Notes under the pieces: generated by a model | Seen by the model: only the letters and a program-made list of their open reading frames with translations | Told to the model about the DNA's origin: nothing | The model's database searches: none | Shown here: positions 60,938 to 64,000 of the stretch, one piece after another | How the letters are laid out: every line of letters begins with the position of its first letter | How positions within the stretch are numbered: position 1 is the stretch's first letter | NCBI RefSeq assembly: GCF_017355915.2 | Contig: NZ_JAFEUV020000009.1 | Coordinates: forward strand, 1 to 64,000 | DNA length: 64,000 nt | Direction of reading: 5' to 3' | Origin: Telluribacter roseus | GTDB taxonomy: Bacteria; Bacteroidota; Bacteroidia; Cytophagales; Spirosomataceae | Translations under genes and position numbers: made by a program

Positions 60938-62452
60938 TTAATGGGATAAGGAAACTGTCCAGGTGTGGCCGTCGCGGGCGATGAGAGCCTCGGCGTTTTC
61001 GGGTCCCCACATGCCGGCGGCGTAGTTCGGGAATTCCAGCGACTGCCGCGACTCCCAGGTTTCCAGGATAGGCGTGATCACCTCCCAGGCCACCTCCACC
61101 TGATCCGAACGCATAAACAGCGTTGCATCGCCCTGCATGGCATCCAGCAGGAGGGTTTCGTACGCCTCCGGCGACTGCGATTGAGCAGTCCCCCCGTTGC
61201 CGTTAAAGTCAAACACCATTTCGGCGGGCGTCAGTGCCATCTGCAGACCAGTCTTCTTCGCCATAAAGCGCAGGCGGATATCCATCTGCGGCTGTATGTT
61301 GATGATCAGTCGGTTAGGCAGGATATTCTCAGACATGGCCGTCGGGAACGTCAGGTGCGGCACCGGACGGAATTGAATGGTAATGGAAGAACTCTTCTCC
61401 TGCATACGCTTGCCGGTACGGAGGTAGAAGGGTACTCCCTGCCAGCGCCAGTTGTCCAGGTAGAACTTCACGGCCGCGTAGGTCTCGGTCTGGGACTTGG
61501 GATCTACTCCCTGCTCCTGCCGGTAACCAGGTACCTGCTTGCCTTTCAGCCAACCTGGCCCGTACTGGCCGCGCACGGCATACTTGCCTACATCTTCTCG
61601 TGATAGTCGCCGGATGGCCTCCAGCACGTCTACCTTCCGGTTGCGTATCTCCTCGGCCTCGAACGTCACTGGCGGCTCCATCGCCACCATACATAGCAGC
61701 TGCAGGAGGTGATTCTGGATCATATCGCGCAGGGCGCCTGAGCCTTCGTAGTAGCCACCCCGATCCTCCACGCCTACCTCCTCGGCCACCGTGATCTGCA
61801 CGTACTCGATGTAGTTACGGTTCCATAGGGGTTCGAAGAGAGCATTGGCAAAGCGGAACGCCAGTATGTTCTGTACAGTCTCTTTACCCAGATAGTGGTC
61901 GATCCGGTAGATCTGTGACTCCTGGAAAGTACGGGTCAGCAGTTGGTTCAGCTGCCGGGCCGACCCCAGGTCATGCCCGAAGGGCTTCTCCACCACGATC
62001 CGGTCACGATCTACGTCACTGGCTATACCTACCTGAGCCAGATTGACCGTAATGGGTTCGATAAAGTTAGGCGCTACCGACAGGTAGAACAACCGGTTGG
62101 CCCGTGTTCCCCACTCTTCTTCCAGCGCATGGATCTTATCCGCCAGCTGCTGGTAGGAGGCCGGATCGTTGATGTTGGACTGCAGGTAATAGATCGAGCT
62201 GCGAAACTTCTCCCAGGAGGCGTCAGTAGGCTTACCGCTGCGTGAGAATTCATTAAGCCCTTCCCGCAGGTGTTGCTGGTACTTGGCATCATCCGTCGCC
62301 GTCCGGCCCAGGCCTATTACGGCAAAGTGCTCGGGCATCCACCCGTCCAGGAACAGATTGTAAAAAGCCGGAACCAGTTTCCGCTTGGTCAGGTCGCCGG
62401 TCCCACCGAATATGACCGCTATGGTAGGAGCCGCTTTATTTGTCGAATACAT
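60938..62452 (-). CDS. zwf: Glucose-6-phosphate 1-dehydrogenase
   Basis: The 504-residue protein has [19 protein letters not shown] as the NADP-binding start, the catalytic [15 protein letters not shown], and the central [12 protein letters not shown]. It oxidises glucose 6-phosphate to the lactone and makes NADPH. The length is normal. It is the second gene of the operon, 74 bases after gnd and nine before pgl. Confidence 0.96.
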   Translation of the reverse strand: MYSTNKAAPTIAVIFGGTGDLTKRKLVPAFYNLFLDGWMPEHFAVIGLGRTATDDAKYQQHLREGLNEFSRSGKPTDASWEKFRSSIYYLQSNINDPASYQQLADKIHALEEEWGTRANRLFYLSVAPNFIEPITVNLAQVGIASDVDRDRIVVEKPFGHDLGSARQLNQLLTRTFQESQIYRIDHYLGKETVQNILAFRFANALFEPLWNRNYIEYVQITVAEEVGVEDRGGYYEGSGALRDMIQNHLLQLLCMVAMEPPVTFEAEEIRNRKVDVLEAIRRLSREDVGKYAVRGQYGPGWLKGKQVPGYRQEQGVDPKSQTETYAAVKFYLDNWRWQGVPFYLRTGKRMQEKSSSITIQFRPVPHLTFPTAMSENILPNRLIINIQPQMDIRLRFMAKKTGLQMALTPAEMVFDFNGNGGTAQSQSPEAYETLLLDAMQGDATLFMRSDQVEVAWEVITPILETWESRQSLEFPNYAAGMWGPENAEALIARDGHTWTVSLSH

Positions 62453-62526
62453 AGAATATCAATAGATAAAAAGGAGAGAAAGTCAGCTCCCACGGGGTGG
62501 GAGCGGCTTCACACGTATAGTTTTTA

Positions 62527-63942
62527 TTACCACTCCGTATGGAATATACCTTCCTTGTCTACCCGTTCGTAGGTGTGCGCGCCGAAGTAGTCGCGCTGCG
62601 CCTGAATCAGGTTGGTAGGGAGTGTCTCGGTACGATAGGCGTCGAAGTACGCCAGCGACGACATAAAGGCCGGCATGGCAATACCTTTATCAATGGATAG
62701 CTTCAGGATGGCCCGCATATCCAGCTGACGATCCAGCAGGTCACCGCCTACCTTGGGGTCCAGCAGCAGGTTGGGCAACTCAGGGTTCTGCTCATAGGCC
62801 GCCCGGATATCGTTCAGACATACCGCCCGGATGATACAGCCCCCGCGCCAGATCTTGGCTACCTCATTCAGGCGCAGCCCGTAGTTGTAGGTAGCAGAGG
62901 CCACAGTTAGCTGAGCCAGTCCCTGCGCGTAGGTGGAGATCATGGCAAAGTAGAAGGCATTACGCATCTGATCTACCAGTGCCTTACGATCTCCGTCAAA
63001 CGCTACCTCAAGGGCCGTATTGGGGAGTAGCTTAGAGGCCTCTACGCGCTCTTCCTTGTACTTGGATATATCGCGCATGAGCACGGCCGTATCAATGGTA
63101 GGTACCGGTACCTGCAGGTCCATGGCGTTTTGTGACGTCCACTTGCCGGTGCCTTTGGAGCGGGCCCGGTCAGAGATCACACTCACCAGTCGTTGACCAG
63201 TCTCATCGTCTACTTTCTTGAGGATTTCAGCGGTAATTTCGATCAGGAACGATTGCAACTCCGACTGATTCCACTGCTCGAATACCGCCTGCAGTTCGTC
63301 ATCACTGAGCCCTACGCCGCGTCGGAGCAGGTCGTATGCTTCGGCGATGAGCTGCATGATACCGTACTCGATCCCGTTGTGTACCATCTTGACGTAGTTA
63401 CCCGCCGAGCCACTTCCCAAGTATGCCACGCAGGGCTCGCCATCTACCTTGGCGGCAATGGCCTCAAAGACCGGACGCAGCCGTTCGTAGGCTTCGCGGT
63501 TTCCGCCGGGCATCATACTCGGACCGAAACGGGCTCCTTTTTCACCTCCTGATACACCCATCCCAAAGAAATGGATGCCTTTTTCTTCCAGACCTATTAC
63601 CCGGCGCTCGGTATCGGGGAAGTACGAGTTACCACCATCTATCACGATATCGCCCGGCTCCAGCAGGGGCAGCAGGCTGGCGATCACGGCATCTACCGGG
63701 TTACCGGCGGGTACCAGCATCATGATAGCGCGGGGTTTTCGGATCGACTGCACAAACTCTTCAATGGAAGTCGTGCCACGGGCCGGTTTTCCTTCTCCGG
63801 CCTCGGCCTGTACGGCCGCCGCCTTGAGAGGGTCCAGATCCAGACCAATTACCGAAAAATCATGATCAGCAATGTTGAGCATCAGGTTTCTGCCCATTAC
63901 CCCAAGACCGACCATTCCGAACTCGTACTGTAAATTGTTCAT
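62527..63942 (-). CDS. gnd: 6-phosphogluconate dehydrogenase, decarboxylating
   Basis: The 471-residue protein has GLGVMGRNLMLNIADHDFSV at the NADP-binding start, then IDGGNSYFPDTERR, FFGMGVSGGEKGARFGPSMMPGG, and the catalytic KMVHNGIEYGIMQLIAEAYD. The long form with the C-terminal tail is the usual dimeric type (GndA). It makes ribulose 5-phosphate, CO2 and NADPH. It is first in the gnd-zwf-pgl operon; the 58 bases left in the window upstream show no clear promoter. Confidence 0.96.
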   Translation of the reverse strand: MNNLQYEFGMVGLGVMGRNLMLNIADHDFSVIGLDLDPLKAAAVQAEAGEGKPARGTTSIEEFVQSIRKPRAIMMLVPAGNPVDAVIASLLPLLEPGDIVIDGGNSYFPDTERRVIGLEEKGIHFFGMGVSGGEKGARFGPSMMPGGNREAYERLRPVFEAIAAKVDGEPCVAYLGSGSAGNYVKMVHNGIEYGIMQLIAEAYDLLRRGVGLSDDELQAVFEQWNQSELQSFLIEITAEILKKVDDETGQRLVSVISDRARSKGTGKWTSQNAMDLQVPVPTIDTAVLMRDISKYKEERVEASKLLPNTALEVAFDGDRKALVDQMRNAFYFAMISTYAQGLAQLTVASATYNYGLRLNEVAKIWRGGCIIRAVCLNDIRAAYEQNPELPNLLLDPKVGGDLLDRQLDMRAILKLSIDKGIAMPAFMSSLAYFDAYRTETLPTNLIQAQRDYFGAHTYERVDKEGIFHTEW

Positions 63943-64000
63943 AGTTAGAGGTTATAGAAGATGTATTACCTTTTTAGTTAAATTGAATTAGACAACTTGG

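Overview
The window reads as chromosomal DNA of a member of the Bacteroidota, most likely order Cytophagales (Spirosomataceae-like: Dyadobacter, Spirosoma and relatives). The evidence is a SusC/SusD pair with its own ECF sigma factor and FecR anti-sigma factor, several TonB-dependent outer membrane proteins, many lipoproteins, Bacteroidota-type promoters (TTG...TAnnTTTG), A-rich ribosome binding regions, and DUF families typical of this phylum. I see no rRNA, tRNA, CRISPR array or complete mobile element. The species cannot be fixed from the sequence alone.

Region by region. 1-2.7 kb is an accessory patch: a YdeI-like protein, an acidic orphan protein, broken remains of an IS630 transposase, a dihydrofolate-reductase-like gene and an AraC regulator, plus a lipoprotein/DoxX pair. 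2.7-10.7 kb carries plus-strand metabolic genes: an ethanolamine-type permease, a flavin monooxygenase, a fused SpmA/SpmB membrane protein, an amino acid permease, an esterase lipoprotein and a DEAD-box helicase. It is interrupted by a UPF0175 antitoxin whose DUF3368 toxin is truncated. 11.3-12 kb holds a small secreted protein gene with a textbook promoter and a perfect terminator. 12.2-15.5 kb encodes FdhD and its FdhF/YdeP-type molybdoenzyme. 15.5-23.1 kb is a mosaic of small stress or detoxification genes and their regulators (AraC, TetR with two matching operators, HxlR divergent from an SDR).

23.3-25.4 kb is the most unusual part. Two minus-strand genes, a DUF6615 protein and a TIR-domain protein, are each preceded by nearly the same 18-19 base box. 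They are separated by a 189-base spacer whose ends form an attC-like nested inverted repeat. Both genes appear frameshifted. This looks like two gene cassettes of an integron-like system without its integrase.

25.8-45.5 kb is one long minus-strand set: ECF sigma factor, FecR, SusC with an STN signalling domain, SusD, a TIM-barrel isomerase, gluconate-dehydrogenase subunit 3, GMC oxidoreductase, Gfo/Idh/MocA dehydrogenase, a giant HEAT plus double-DUF1080 protein, a 2-hydroxyacid dehydrogenase, and galK-galM. It contains no classical glycoside hydrolase. I infer a glycan-use locus working by oxidation of the sugar at C3 and cleavage of the 3-keto-glycoside. 45.9-53 kb holds a probable phytate operon (TonB receptor, beta-helix lipoprotein, beta-propeller phytase) and a TPR membrane regulator. 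53.2-60.1 kb carries a 2-oxoglutarate oxygenase, a chromate transporter, a NagZ-serine hydrolase fusion and an unknown lipoprotein. 60.2-63.9 kb is the oxidative pentose phosphate operon gnd-zwf-pgl.
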